Shown one piece after another: positions 24,495 through 33,504 of a DNA stretch of 64,000 nucleotides. Made by a program: the position numbers and the translations under genes. How positions within the stretch are numbered: position 1 is the first letter of the stretch; each line of letters opens with the position of its first letter. The stretch is from positions 1 to 64,000 of the forward strand of contig NZ_LGEN01000002.1 in NCBI RefSeq assembly GCF_001507855.1. Direction: 5' to 3'. The notes under the pieces are model-generated. The model did no database searches. It was not told the origin of the DNA and saw nothing but the letters and a program-made list of their open reading frames with translations. This stretch comes from Halomonas sp. 54_146 (GTDB lineage Bacteria > Pseudomonadota > Gammaproteobacteria > Pseudomonadales > Halomonadaceae).

Positions 24495-26297
24495 ATGAAC
24501 ATTGAGCGTTGGGTGCCGCTGGTCGGCTGGCTACGCAGCTATAATCGAAAGCTGCTTTCTCGGGATGCGCTGGCCGCGGTCATTGTCACGCTGATGCTAG
24601 TGCCCCAGGCGTTGGCCTACGCCCTGTTGGCAGGGCTGCCGGCTGAAATGGGCCTTTACGCCAGTATGCTACCGCTGGTGCTTTACGCCATTTTTGGCAC
24701 CAGCGCGAGCTTGGCCGTGGGGCCGGTTGCCGTGGCGGCACTGATGACCGCTTCTGCGCTGAGCAATTTTGCCACCCCCGGCAGCCCGGAATATATCGGC
24801 GCGGCGCTGGTGTTGGCGGCGCTTTCCGGGCTGATATTAATCGCCATGGGCGTGCTGCGGCTGGGCTTTTTGGTTAATTTCTTGAGCCACCCGGTGATCT
24901 CAGGGTTTATAACGGCGTCGGGCATTTTAATCGCCATTAGCCAGCTTAAACACATTGTTGGCGTAGAGGCCGCTGGCCATAACGTCATTGACCTGCTCGG
25001 TTCGCTGCTCAGCCAGTGGCAGCAGGTCAATATGATGACGCTACTGATTGGCCTGGGGGTGTGGGGGTTTCTATTGGTGTGCCGCAAGCGGCTGAATAAA
25101 TGGCTGATGGCGCTTGGGGTTTCGGCTGGCGCTGCCGGGTTGGTTGTCAAAGCCGCGCCGATTTCAGCGGTGATCATCACAACGCTGCTGGCATGGGGCT
25201 TAAACCTGCAGCAGCACGGTGTTGCCGTCGTGGGCTTTGTGCCCAGCGGTTTGCCCGCCATTACACTGCCTAGTCTTGACCAATCACTGTGGCTGGGGCT
25301 ACTGCCTGCGGCGTTGCTGATCAGCTTAGTGGGCTTTGTGGAATCGGTTTCGGTGGCGCAAACGCTGGCCGCCAAACGCCGCCAACGTATCGACCCCAAC
25401 CAAGAGCTAATCGCGCTTGGCATGGCCAATGTGGGCGCGGGGGTGGGCGGTGGCTCGCCGGTGTCGGGTGGTTTTTCCCGCTCGGTGGTGAATTTTGAAG
25501 CAGGCGCGGCTACTCCGCTGGCCGGGGCGTTTACGGCCGCGGGGATTGTGCTTTCCACTTTGCTACTGACCGACGTGCTGGCATTTCTGCCCACCGCGAC
25601 CCTGGCGGCGACCATTATCGTGGCCGTTGGCACGCTGATCGATTTACCCGCCATCAAGCGTACCTGGCAATACTCCCGCAGCGATGGCGTCGCCATGGTG
25701 GCCACCATACTGCTCACCCTGCTGCACAGCGTTGAGCTAGGCATTATCAGCGGTGTGGTGCTCTCGCTGGGGCTGCATTTATACCGCACCAGCCAGCCCC
25801 ACAGCGCGGTGGTGGGCCGCGTGCCGGGCACCGAGCACTTTCGTAACGTCAAGCGCCATCAGGTCGAAACCGATGAGCAGCTAGCGATACTGCGTATTGA
25901 TGAAAGCCTTTACTTTGCCAATGCCCGCTACCTGGAAGACACCGTGATGGCGCTGGCCGCCCGCTCGCCCGCACTCAAGCACATTGTGCTGACCTGCCAG
26001 GCGGTTAACGTGATTGATGCCTCGGCGCTTGAAAGCTTAGAAGCGATCAACGCACGGTTAAACGATGCCGGTGCCACGCTGCACCTAGCCGAAGTGAAAG
26101 GGCCCGTGATGGACCGTTTGCAGCACACGGACTTTTGCCGCGAGCTAACCGGGCACGTGTTTTTCACCACCTTTGATGCCTGGCAGGCGCTGGCGCACTC
26201 CGCTAATGCCCATCAAACCGCCAGCTCAGCGAGCACGCCACCCCTGCCAACACAACCAGAGGAAACAACGCCATGCAGCAGCGACACGCCAAAATAG
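24495..26297 (+). CDS. SulP anion transporter with C-terminal STAS domain
   Basis: A 600-residue permease with 10-12 membrane helices over about residues 20-425 and a STAS domain over about 445-565. The SulP signature VPQALAYALLAGLPAEMGLYASMLP lies near residue 38, GGGSPVSGGFSRSVVNFEAGAATP near 320, and the STAS loop VNVIDASALESLEAIN near 500. SulP proteins move sulfate, bicarbonate or related anions; substrate is not readable. ATG 24495 was preferred to the GTG three bases upstream. The 3' end overlaps the next gene by 25 bp. The Ser/Thr/Pro-rich C-terminal 30 residues are probably disordered. Confidence 0.9.
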   Translation: MNIERWVPLVGWLRSYNRKLLSRDALAAVIVTLMLVPQALAYALLAGLPAEMGLYASMLPLVLYAIFGTSASLAVGPVAVAALMTASALSNFATPGSPEYIGAALVLAALSGLILIAMGVLRLGFLVNFLSHPVISGFITASGILIAISQLKHIVGVEAAGHNVIDLLGSLLSQWQQVNMMTLLIGLGVWGFLLVCRKRLNKWLMALGVSAGAAGLVVKAAPISAVIITTLLAWGLNLQQHGVAVVGFVPSGLPAITLPSLDQSLWLGLLPAALLISLVGFVESVSVAQTLAAKRRQRIDPNQELIALGMANVGAGVGGGSPVSGGFSRSVVNFEAGAATPLAGAFTAAGIVLSTLLLTDVLAFLPTATLAATIIVAVGTLIDLPAIKRTWQYSRSDGVAMVATILLTLLHSVELGIISGVVLSLGLHLYRTSQPHSAVVGRVPGTEHFRNVKRHQVETDEQLAILRIDESLYFANARYLEDTVMALAARSPALKHIVLTCQAVNVIDASALESLEAINARLNDAGATLHLAEVKGPVMDRLQHTDFCRELTGHVFFTTFDAWQALAHSANAHQTASSASTPPLPTQPEETTPCSSDTPK

Positions 26298-27739
26298 CCA
26301 TTATCGGTGCCGGTAGCGCTGGCCTTAGCGCCTGGCACGCCGCACAAAAACATACCGACGATGTAGTGCTGATAGAGGCCGGTGCCTATGGCACCACCTG
26401 CGCCCGCGTGGGGTGTATGCCTTCTAAACTACTTATCGCCGCCGCCAATGCAGCACACAACGCGCGTAACGCGGCCACGTTTGGGGTCACCGTGAATGAC
26501 GTCGCGGTAGATGGCCAAGCGGTGATGGCGAGGGTCAAGCATGAGCGCGACCGCTTCGTTGGTAACGTGCTGACCTCTATGAAAAAAATTCCTGAGTCTC
26601 ACCGGCTGCAAGGCCACGCCCGCTTTATTGACCCGCATACCCTAGCTATTGATGAGCATACCCAGCTAACGGCGGAGGCCATCATCATTGCTACCGGTTC
26701 ACGCCCTACGTGGCCGAAAATGCTGGAAGCCGCCGGCGAGCGGTTAATCACCAATGACGACGTGTTCGACTGGGAAACCTTGCCTGAATCGGTCGCGGTG
26801 GTTGGCCCTGGCGTTATCGGCATGGAACTTGGCCAGGCGCTTAGCCGCTTAGGCGTGCGTACTCGCACCTTCGGCGTGGGCGGGGCGATTGGCCCTTTGC
26901 AGTCTGAAAAACTGCGCCAGCTGGCGGATGAGATCTTTAATCGCGAGCTTTACCTGGATGCCGATGCCAGCCTCGACAAAATAGCGCCTCGCGACAACGC
27001 CGTTGCCATCACGTTTTGCGAACGTGAAAGCGGGCAAACCATCACCGAAACATTCGACTATGTGCTGGCTGCCACCGGGCGTCAGCCTAATGTCGATCAA
27101 CTGGCGATCGAGCACGCTGGGCTAACGCTAGACAAGCGCGGCATGCCTGAATTTAACCGTTTCACCATGCAGTGCCTCACGGCGCAAGGCACGCCGAGCC
27201 ATATCTTTATCGCGGGCGATGCTAATCAGTCGGTGCCGCTGCTGCACGAAGCCATTACCGAAGGAAAAATTGCCGGCCGTAACGCCGCCGACTTGAACAG
27301 TGTGCAAGCCGGCCAGCGCAACGTTCCTCTTTCAATTGTGTTTACTGAACCCCAAATGGCGATCGTGGGTGAAAATCGCCCCACGTTAGAGGCGCGTTAT
27401 GGCGGCTGTGGCTGTATCGCAGAAGGTGGGGTTTCCCTTACCGATCAAGGGCGCGCGCTGGTAATGGGTGAAAATCATGGCTATTTCACGCTGTACGCGG
27501 AACACGGCAGCGGGCAGTTTTTAGGCGCAGAGTTGTTTGGCCCCCACGTTGAACACATCGCCCACTTGCTTGCCTGGGCGCTGGAACAAAAGCTAACCGT
27601 TAGCGAGATGCTCGCTATGCCCTTTTATCACCCGGTGATTGAGGAAGGGCTACGCTCTGGCTTGCACGATTTACAGGCGAATCTTCAGCAAGGCTCAGCC
27701 ATTACCGAGCGCTGCATGGAGTGCGGCCCAGGCGATTAA
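26273..27739 (+). CDS. Dihydrolipoyl-dehydrogenase-like FAD disulfide oxidoreductase
   Basis: A 488-residue flavoprotein. FAD binding is shown by IIGAGSAGLSA (about 10-20), the redox pair Cys43/Cys48 by CARVGC, NAD binding by VGPGVIGMELGQAL near 182, the second FAD motif by IFIAGDANQ near 318, and the proton-transfer His by HPVIEEG near 459. The protein ends with CMECGPGD, two extra cysteines not usual for LpdA. It does not sit with 2-oxoacid dehydrogenase genes but overlaps a SulP gene by 25 bp, so it is likely a specialised paralogue, perhaps reducing a low-molecular or protein disulfide in sulfur metabolism. AGAGGAAA upstream gives the start. Confidence 0.82.
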   Translation: MQQRHAKIAIIGAGSAGLSAWHAAQKHTDDVVLIEAGAYGTTCARVGCMPSKLLIAAANAAHNARNAATFGVTVNDVAVDGQAVMARVKHERDRFVGNVLTSMKKIPESHRLQGHARFIDPHTLAIDEHTQLTAEAIIIATGSRPTWPKMLEAAGERLITNDDVFDWETLPESVAVVGPGVIGMELGQALSRLGVRTRTFGVGGAIGPLQSEKLRQLADEIFNRELYLDADASLDKIAPRDNAVAITFCERESGQTITETFDYVLAATGRQPNVDQLAIEHAGLTLDKRGMPEFNRFTMQCLTAQGTPSHIFIAGDANQSVPLLHEAITEGKIAGRNAADLNSVQAGQRNVPLSIVFTEPQMAIVGENRPTLEARYGGCGCIAEGGVSLTDQGRALVMGENHGYFTLYAEHGSGQFLGAELFGPHVEHIAHLLAWALEQKLTVSEMLAMPFYHPVIEEGLRSGLHDLQANLQQGSAITERCMECGPGD

Positions 27740-27904
27740 TACGTTCGCCATAACAGGCTGATATTGGCGCGTATCGCTCAATGGCTATGTGGCCAAGTGC
27801 CGCATAATCATTGAGCGACTATATATTTGAGTAGCATCATTGGCAGGCTTTAACGGCATTTGACGTAACGCCATTGCCTTTCATCACTTACGGTAGAAGA
27901 CACT

Positions 27905-28366
27905 ATGCTAAATTTCCGATCTGCTTTATTACTGCTAAGCACAGCCTTGTTTGTGTCTGTTTCCGCGGCGGACACGCTGGTGGTAGAAGACCCCTACGTG
28001 CGCGAAGTGCCGCCGGGTTCTCCTACAACGGCTGCTTTTATGACGCTGCATAATAAAAGTGATGAAGCTATACGGTTAATTGAAGCCGAAAATAAAGTGA
28101 CCGAACACACAGAGCTGCATAACCACGTGGTGATTGATGGCGTTATGGAAATGCGCCAGGTAGAGGCGATCGAAATACCGGCCAATGGCGAAACGCAGCT
28201 GGCACCAGGGGGGCTGCATTTGATGCTGATTGGTTTGAATAGCGCGTTGAGTGCAGGCGATACGCTAACGCTTAATTTGGTTTTTGATAACGGTGAACAG
28301 ATAGAACTTGAAGCGCCTGTTCGCTCCATGATGCCTATGCACCACGCACCCGCAGGCGATGAGTAA
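27905..28366 (+). CDS. Periplasmic copper chaperone PCu(A)C
   Basis: A 153-residue exported protein. The signal peptide covers residues 1-22, ending VSVSAA. The copper site fits the family pattern exactly: His72-x10-Met83-x21-His105-x-Met107. PCu(A)C proteins hold Cu(I) in the periplasm and help load the CuA or CuB centre of cytochrome oxidase. A His/Met-rich tail (MMPMHHAP) may be a second metal site. It stands alone with its own terminator at 28398-28434; no SenC/Sco gene is adjacent. Confidence 0.9.
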   Translation: MLNFRSALLLLSTALFVSVSAADTLVVEDPYVREVPPGSPTTAAFMTLHNKSDEAIRLIEAENKVTEHTELHNHVVIDGVMEMRQVEAIEIPANGETQLAPGGLHLMLIGLNSALSAGDTLTLNLVFDNGEQIELEAPVRSMMPMHHAPAGDE

Positions 28367-28397
28367 TTGCGCTTGAGCGATCCATAAAGTAGTAAAT

Positions 28398-28434
28398 ACG
28401 GCCAGCGTAGAGAGCATCTGCGCTGGCCGTTTTC
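28398..28434 (+). terminator. Rho-independent terminator after the PCu(A)C gene
   Basis: A 10-bp perfect stem ACGGCCAGCG (28398-28407) / CGCTGGCCGT (28421-28430), 13-nt loop, then TTTC. It also marks the border of the restriction-modification cassette. Confidence 0.85.
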
Positions 28435-28480
28435 ATTGCCGCTATTTTACATTCAGCTTGTATGAGTGATTAAAGATAAA

Positions 28481-29305
28481 TTAATTATTATCCAAAGGCG
28501 CTGAAACCGCCTTGAGAATGCTGTGCTGCCCAAGCTGCTCTGGCAGCACTCGGGCGGAGTACTCGCCTTCTATTTCTTGGCAGATCTCTCGATATGCTTG
28601 CAACTTAGGGCCTTTTTGCACCTTCGGTGCCTGACTAATAAACACCATATCGTCAGGAGTATGACCAGAAATTTTAAGGCGGCGTAAATGCGCTAGCCAC
28701 TTATCACCCTTCTCAATAATTTTGCTGGCGTCATCCAAATCAAAACTGATGGGTTTAATGGCCTGTCGTATGTGCGAGCCTTCCTGCCAGACAAAGGGCA
28801 ATTTTACGCGCACGATATCATTGCCCAGCGTTTGCTCTGTATAACGACGGTTCAGTGATTTTAGCCAATGCGTGACATCTTTGGTGAGCTGCTCTTCTGG
28901 TGACGCTACGTGCTTAACATCATGATGAACATAGCGGTTGAATAGCTCATCTAGCGCTGCCTGAGGGTCTTTAGCGGCGAGCGTACCTGATGGGCTGTAA
29001 GTGAAAACTCCTTCACCAGGCTCAGTAAGGTTCTTGAACAACTGCTGTTGTGCGTCAATATTACGGTTACTGGCGAGTGCTTCGATACGCGATAGCTCGC
29101 GTTTCAGCGGCTTGAGGTGTTGAGCAAACAAACCTGCTGACAGTAATGGGAAAACGTTATCAACGCGTGGATAGCCTGCATCAACGATCCGCGTAGAAAA
29201 GCTACCGTCATTGCCATGGATGACGATGCCGATATTAATAAATTCGCCTCTGTCTCGATAGGGTAAAAAGCGGATGACGGCGTAATTGAAGTAAACGTTA
29301 TACAT
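28481..29305 (-). CDS. DUF3037-like protein, third gene of the RM cassette
   Basis: A 274-residue soluble protein. Its N-terminus, NYAVIRFLPYRDRGEFINIGIVI, is the hallmark of DUF3037, a domain of unknown function often found next to HipA-like kinases or in variable genome islands. The rest (from about 110) is not recognised. It begins one base after the stop of the upstream hypothetical gene, so it is translated from the same mRNA as the restriction-modification gene. Base composition is clearly lower in GC than the neighbouring core genes, as expected for acquired DNA. A role as accessory or regulator of the restriction system is inference from position only. Confidence 0.65.
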   Translation of the reverse strand: MYNVYFNYAVIRFLPYRDRGEFINIGIVIHGNDGSFSTRIVDAGYPRVDNVFPLLSAGLFAQHLKPLKRELSRIEALASNRNIDAQQQLFKNLTEPGEGVFTYSPSGTLAAKDPQAALDELFNRYVHHDVKHVASPEEQLTKDVTHWLKSLNRRYTEQTLGNDIVRVKLPFVWQEGSHIRQAIKPISFDLDDASKIIEKGDKWLAHLRRLKISGHTPDDMVFISQAPKVQKGPKLQAYREICQEIEGEYSARVLPEQLGQHSILKAVSAPLDNN

Positions 29306-29306
29306 A

Positions 29307-29819
29307 CTAGTTGTTGCTCCAACGGAGCCTGCTTAATAGTGATAAGCGTAGATCTTTTCGCGCAAGCGGGGTTAGGTTGTTAATGGTGCCCTGTACAATC
29401 GTTTTATGTATCCTAAATCCGTCACTTAGAAAGGTGTCATCATAGCCGCCCATTTGGGCATGCTCTACCCAGTCAAATTCTTGTTGCTTAGCTTTTTTCA
29501 CATACTCATCGATAATATGGGTTGCCTCTGCAGAAATAAACAGCGAGGCAATCGAGTGATGATGGGCAAGCCAGTTCACATTGCTCGCTATTAAATACCT
29601 GATCTCAGCGGGGGACTTGTCTGTTAATGCTGACCCTGCTGGTAGGCTAGCAATTTCTGCATCACCTGCATAACTGCGTATCTCATCAAGTTTTACCAAA
29701 ATACTGCGGTAATGGTCGTTTTTAAACGACCATGCCCGCTCGTACCGAAGCCGAGCGACGCCGGCTAGGAAACCAACAACGCCGCCTACTAATAGTGTCG
29801 CCAAAGCCTCAAACGTCAT
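29307..29819 (-). CDS. Hypothetical membrane-anchored protein, second gene of the RM cassette
   Basis: A 170-residue protein that I do not recognise. It has one N-terminal membrane helix (about 4-22, ATLLVGGVVGFLAGVARL), then a basic region and a soluble, mostly helical cytoplasmic part containing IRYLIASNVNWLAHHHSIASLFI. No catalytic motif is evident. It starts 3 bp after the stop of the DNA methyltransferase gene and ends one base before the DUF3037 gene, so the three genes form one tight unit. AT-richer than its flanks. A membrane-tethered partner is a layout seen in several phage-defence systems; function here is unknown. Confidence 0.6.
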   Translation of the reverse strand: MTFEALATLLVGGVVGFLAGVARLRYERAWSFKNDHYRSILVKLDEIRSYAGDAEIASLPAGSALTDKSPAEIRYLIASNVNWLAHHHSIASLFISAEATHIIDEYVKKAKQQEFDWVEHAQMGGYDDTFLSDGFRIHKTIVQGTINNLTPLARKDLRLSLLSRLRWSNN

Positions 29820-29822
29820 AAA

Positions 29823-32800
29823 TCACCTCACCAGCCGCCAGTGTTCGCCTTCTTGCTGAGCTTGGCCGAGGGCGGCTAGCGCCGAGAGTACCTCGTTGAC
29901 GCCTTTTAGCGGTTTGCGTTTGAACTGGGCGGCTAGGCTTTCCGCGCTGTGGGGGCTTTGGGCGAGCATGTCCCGCAGCAGCGTGACTTGGGTGGCGAGG
30001 TCTTTGGGCCAGGTGGCTTTGGTTTTGTCGGCGGCGGGGGCGCTGGCCTCAGCCGTGGTGCTTTGCAGCTCGGTTTGTGCGGGGGCGGCTTCTTCCGGCG
30101 CTTGGTAATCCGGGCGTAGCCAACGCACCTTGCCTTGTGCTTCTTCCGCGGCGCGCTGTTTGTTGAGCGCCACTAGGCGCATCAGCAGCTCTTCTTCGGC
30201 TTCTGCCTGGGCGGCGGGTTTATCCGGCAGGGGCGTGGTGGCACCGGGCAGGCCCACGAGCGCTTTTGCCAAGTCATCCCAGCCGTAGGCGTTAAATACC
30301 GCGCGGTCTAAGGCATCATGGTCGGCGAGCAGGGTGCTGACCAAGCCTTGCTGGTTGATGGTTTGCTCTTTGGCGTTGAGCTCTTCGCCTGCGCGAAGCT
30401 TTTCCATCACGTTGTACATACCGGTAAGCGTCAGCGTTGGGTGCTCGGCCTGTTGACGCTTGCGGTGGGCGTCGATCTGTTCGGCCAGTTGTCCGATCTG
30501 TGTCGCCTGTTCATCGGTAAGATCGGGGAAGGGGAAGGTCTCGAAACACTGAGTTTTCGGATAGACAGGTCGGTCTTCCAAGGTGCTACCAGTCGCAAGC
30601 GACCATTTAATATGAACACGACTCGATATAATTCCAAAGCTATGAGCATCTTTTAACGCAATATTAATCAGTTTGTTGTCCGGTAAAATATCGGCATCCA
30701 AAAACGTAAACAGGCGGTGTTTAGCTGTTTCGACCGTGGCGATATAGCGGGGAAGGTCGGCAAGTTGATTACGTAATTTCGGGTTGGTCTCTCCAAAGAG
30801 CCACCAGTTGCGCTTTCGTGACTCACGCTTATTGTTGTCCCGCTCAGGCTTAACCCGTTCAAGTAACCACTGATAAGCCGCTGGGTATTGTGATTTTGCT
30901 TCATCGGCAGTTAGCCCGAAGAAGTCAATGACCATTACGTCCCGAGAACTTTGGGTTAGGTCTCGGCCATTTCGGTAATGCCTAATATGTTGCTCTAAGC
31001 CTTGAGTAGCGCCAAGCCCAAGATGCCTAGCTTCTTCCTGCGAAACAATGAACCCTTTACCGAATAATGATACGCCTCGGTTACTAAGTTCGCTGTTAGA
31101 TTGTAATGGCTGTGCATTTGCCACATCTGCCCCAATACTTAAATCGGCAAACACCTTACCTTCGCGGCGGCTAAGCGCTACGCCGCGGGCTTCGCGGTTT
31201 TCTTCGCTGCTTTCGCTGGTGACTTGCTGCAACAGCCCCGGCGCTTCGCCTGCACGGCCCACGGTCATGGCGATACGCACGGCGGCACCGTCGTTGCCAT
31301 CGACCCAGGGGTGGTCGGGAATCGCGAAGGTGAGCGAGAGCGGCTTTTTGGCATCGTTTAGGTGCGGTTCCAGTACGCGGCGGTTGAAGGTTTGGCGCAG
31401 GCTGTTGGTGGTAATAAAGCCAAACTGCTGGGCGTGGCCGTTGCGTACAGCGTCGGCGGCGATATGCCACCAGTACATCACAAAATCCGCCGATTCCGGC
31501 ACCGTGCCTTTAAATACCTGGCGCACGGCGTCTACATAGCCATCGCCGAGGGCGCGGCGCATGGTAGAGGCCCCAATAAACGGCGGGTTGCCGACAATGT
31601 AATCCGCTTCCGGCCACTCGGTGCGCTTGGGGTTGTGGTAGCGGTACACCGTGGTGCGGGCGGTTTCATCGGGGATCAGCTCGCCGGTGGCGGGGCTTTT
31701 CTTCATGCTGATGCCGTCCCAGATGGTGACTTCTTTGCCTGCGTCATCCAGCAGCGGTTCGCGGCGTTCAAACTCAATTAGCGCATCGCGGTTTTCGATG
31801 TTGTGGAAGTCTTTAAGGATCGGCTCGGGCAGGTCGAGCTTGCCGTTAATGCGGTAGTGCCACTGCAGGTAACCAATCCACAGCACAATTTCGGCAATGG
31901 CGGCGGCGCGGGGGTTAATTTCCATGCCGAGGAACTGCTGTGGCGAAACGGTTAGCCCTTCGGCGTCTAGCGAATCTTGCCCGCCATCAAGCTCGGCTAA
32001 GCGGTTGAGCACTTCACCTTCCAGGCGCTTCATGTGTTCTAGCGCTACGTATAAGAAGTTGGCGCTGCCACAGGCGGGGTCCAGCACGCGTATTTGGCAG
32101 AGCTTATGGTGGAACGTACGCAGCTCTTTGTTTGCCTTGGTAGTTTGGCTTTTCTGGAGATAAGCTTCTGCGACTACTTTTACTGTATCCCACTCCCGGC
32201 GTAGTGGCTCAATCAGCGTAGGCATGACCAGCCGCTCGACGTAAGCGCGGGGCGTGTAGTGGGCACCTAGTTTGTGGCGTTCGCGGGGGTCGAGGGCGCG
32301 CTCCAGCAGCGTGCCGAAAATGGCCGGTTCCACAAAGCGCCAGTCGGCTTTGGCGGCATCAATCAGCAGTTGGATTTGTTCGGGTGTGAGCGGGATGGGG
32401 TCGATGCCTTTAAACAGGCCGCCGTTAAAGCGCATCACCTTGGCCGTGAGTACGCCGCTAAAACCACCGCTGTTCATGCTTTCCCACAGCGAGCCAATAG
32501 CGTCGGTAAAGTGCTCTGGGGTTTCTTTCATGCGCTCTAAAAACGCGGTAAAGCTGCCTTTGGGCAGTAGCTCTACATCTTCACTGAACATGGTGAACAG
32601 GCAGCGCTTCAAAAAGTGCGCCACGCGGTCTACTTCATAACCGTCGGCTTCCAGTGCTTTGGCAAGCTGGGCTAGCGTTGCGCTGACTTCACGGGTCACG
32701 CGGGCAGCGTATTGGCTCGGGTCTAGGGTGTCGGGCGCTTCCCACAGGGCTTTTAGGCGTTGTTGAACCTCAGGTTGGCGCAGGTCTTCCAGCTTGATGC

Positions 32801-33290
32801 GGTAGTTGCGCGGGTCGGGGAAGGGGATGTAGTTGCCCCCAGAGCGCGAAAATTCCGAATAAAGTGCTAGGGTGCGGCCCACATCCGTTACCACAATAAA
32901 CGGCGGGCGGCCTTCGTTGGCGGGCAGGGCGCGCACGTACTGGTCGGCTTGGTTGAAGGCCGATTCCATCGCTTTATCCCAGCCTTTGGTTTCTAGCCCT
33001 TTGCCGGTTTGCTTGGCTTCCAGTACAAAGGCGCCGCGCTTGTAGAGGTCGATAAAACCGCGGTTCTCGCTGCCATCGGGGTTTTGAATATCTACCCGGC
33101 GCTCAAAGGTATAGGCGTTTTCGCTGTTGTCTTTACTGGCGGGGTCGGGGCTGGGCAGTTCAAGCAGTGCACACAGTTCTGAAAGGAATAGCTGATAGTT
33201 GGCTTTTTCGGTGCCGGTGGTGTGTTGCCAGCGGGCAATAAACGTCTCAACGGCATCGGCGGTGGCAACAGCAGCGGGGGCGTCAAACAT
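29823..33290 (-). CDS. Single-chain restriction-modification protein, MmeI/YeeA-like (COG1002)
   Basis: A 1155-residue protein joining nuclease, methyltransferase and target recognition. N-terminus: a PD-(D/E)xK-type site, Asp81 in GFIDLYKRG and Glu91-x-Lys93 in VLEAKQ. Middle: helical spacer, then an N6-adenine methyltransferase with the GAHYTPRAYV segment near 342, SAM motif DPACGSANF near 404 (third Gly replaced by Ala) and catalytic NPPF near 568. Residues about 713-913 form the likely target-recognition part, encoded by clearly AT-richer DNA than the rest. The Ala/Glu-rich end is probably helical and regulatory. Start ATG 33290 follows AAAGGA. No separate methylase or specificity gene is near, as expected for Type IIG/IIL enzymes that cut and methylate with one polypeptide. 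Confidence 0.85.
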   Translation of the reverse strand: MFDAPAAVATADAVETFIARWQHTTGTEKANYQLFLSELCALLELPSPDPASKDNSENAYTFERRVDIQNPDGSENRGFIDLYKRGAFVLEAKQTGKGLETKGWDKAMESAFNQADQYVRALPANEGRPPFIVVTDVGRTLALYSEFSRSGGNYIPFPDPRNYRIKLEDLRQPEVQQRLKALWEAPDTLDPSQYAARVTREVSATLAQLAKALEADGYEVDRVAHFLKRCLFTMFSEDVELLPKGSFTAFLERMKETPEHFTDAIGSLWESMNSGGFSGVLTAKVMRFNGGLFKGIDPIPLTPEQIQLLIDAAKADWRFVEPAIFGTLLERALDPRERHKLGAHYTPRAYVERLVMPTLIEPLRREWDTVKVVAEAYLQKSQTTKANKELRTFHHKLCQIRVLDPACGSANFLYVALEHMKRLEGEVLNRLAELDGGQDSLDAEGLTVSPQQFLGMEINPRAAAIAEIVLWIGYLQWHYRINGKLDLPEPILKDFHNIENRDALIEFERREPLLDDAGKEVTIWDGISMKKSPATGELIPDETARTTVYRYHNPKRTEWPEADYIVGNPPFIGASTMRRALGDGYVDAVRQVFKGTVPESADFVMYWWHIAADAVRNGHAQQFGFITTNSLRQTFNRRVLEPHLNDAKKPLSLTFAIPDHPWVDGNDGAAVRIAMTVGRAGEAPGLLQQVTSESSEENREARGVALSRREGKVFADLSIGADVANAQPLQSNSELSNRGVSLFGKGFIVSQEEARHLGLGATQGLEQHIRHYRNGRDLTQSSRDVMVIDFFGLTADEAKSQYPAAYQWLLERVKPERDNNKRESRKRNWWLFGETNPKLRNQLADLPRYIATVETAKHRLFTFLDADILPDNKLINIALKDAHSFGIISSRVHIKWSLATGSTLEDRPVYPKTQCFETFPFPDLTDEQATQIGQLAEQIDAHRKRQQAEHPTLTLTGMYNVMEKLRAGEELNAKEQTINQQGLVSTLLADHDALDRAVFNAYGWDDLAKALVGLPGATTPLPDKPAAQAEAEEELLMRLVALNKQRAAEEAQGKVRWLRPDYQAPEEAAPAQTELQSTTAEASAPAADKTKATWPKDLATQVTLLRDMLAQSPHSAESLAAQFKRKPLKGVNEVLSALAALGQAQQEGEHWRLVR

Positions 33291-33504
33291 CAGCAAGCAT
33301 CCTTTCAGGGGTTAGCACAGTTAAGCAGGGTTAGATAATAGCATGGTTGCTTGCGCTTTCGGGGTGGCGTGTTGGCCTAAAAAGCGGGCCTAGCATAGTG
33401 GCTTTATTCTTCTTCAAGATTTTGCACACCGTGAGATCGATATCCATTGACTTCCGAATAGGGCGGCCCTATAAACGCGGAACAACCCATCACCTTAGGC
33501 GCCC

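Noticed and set aside
26273-27739. Housekeeping LpdA of pyruvate dehydrogenase
   Set aside because: No E1/E2 genes are near and it overlaps a SulP gene; a specialised paralogue is more likely.
28481-33290. BREX or DISARM system
   Set aside because: The methyltransferase gene has its own nuclease-like domain and none of pglZ, brxC, brxL or drmA-type genes is present.
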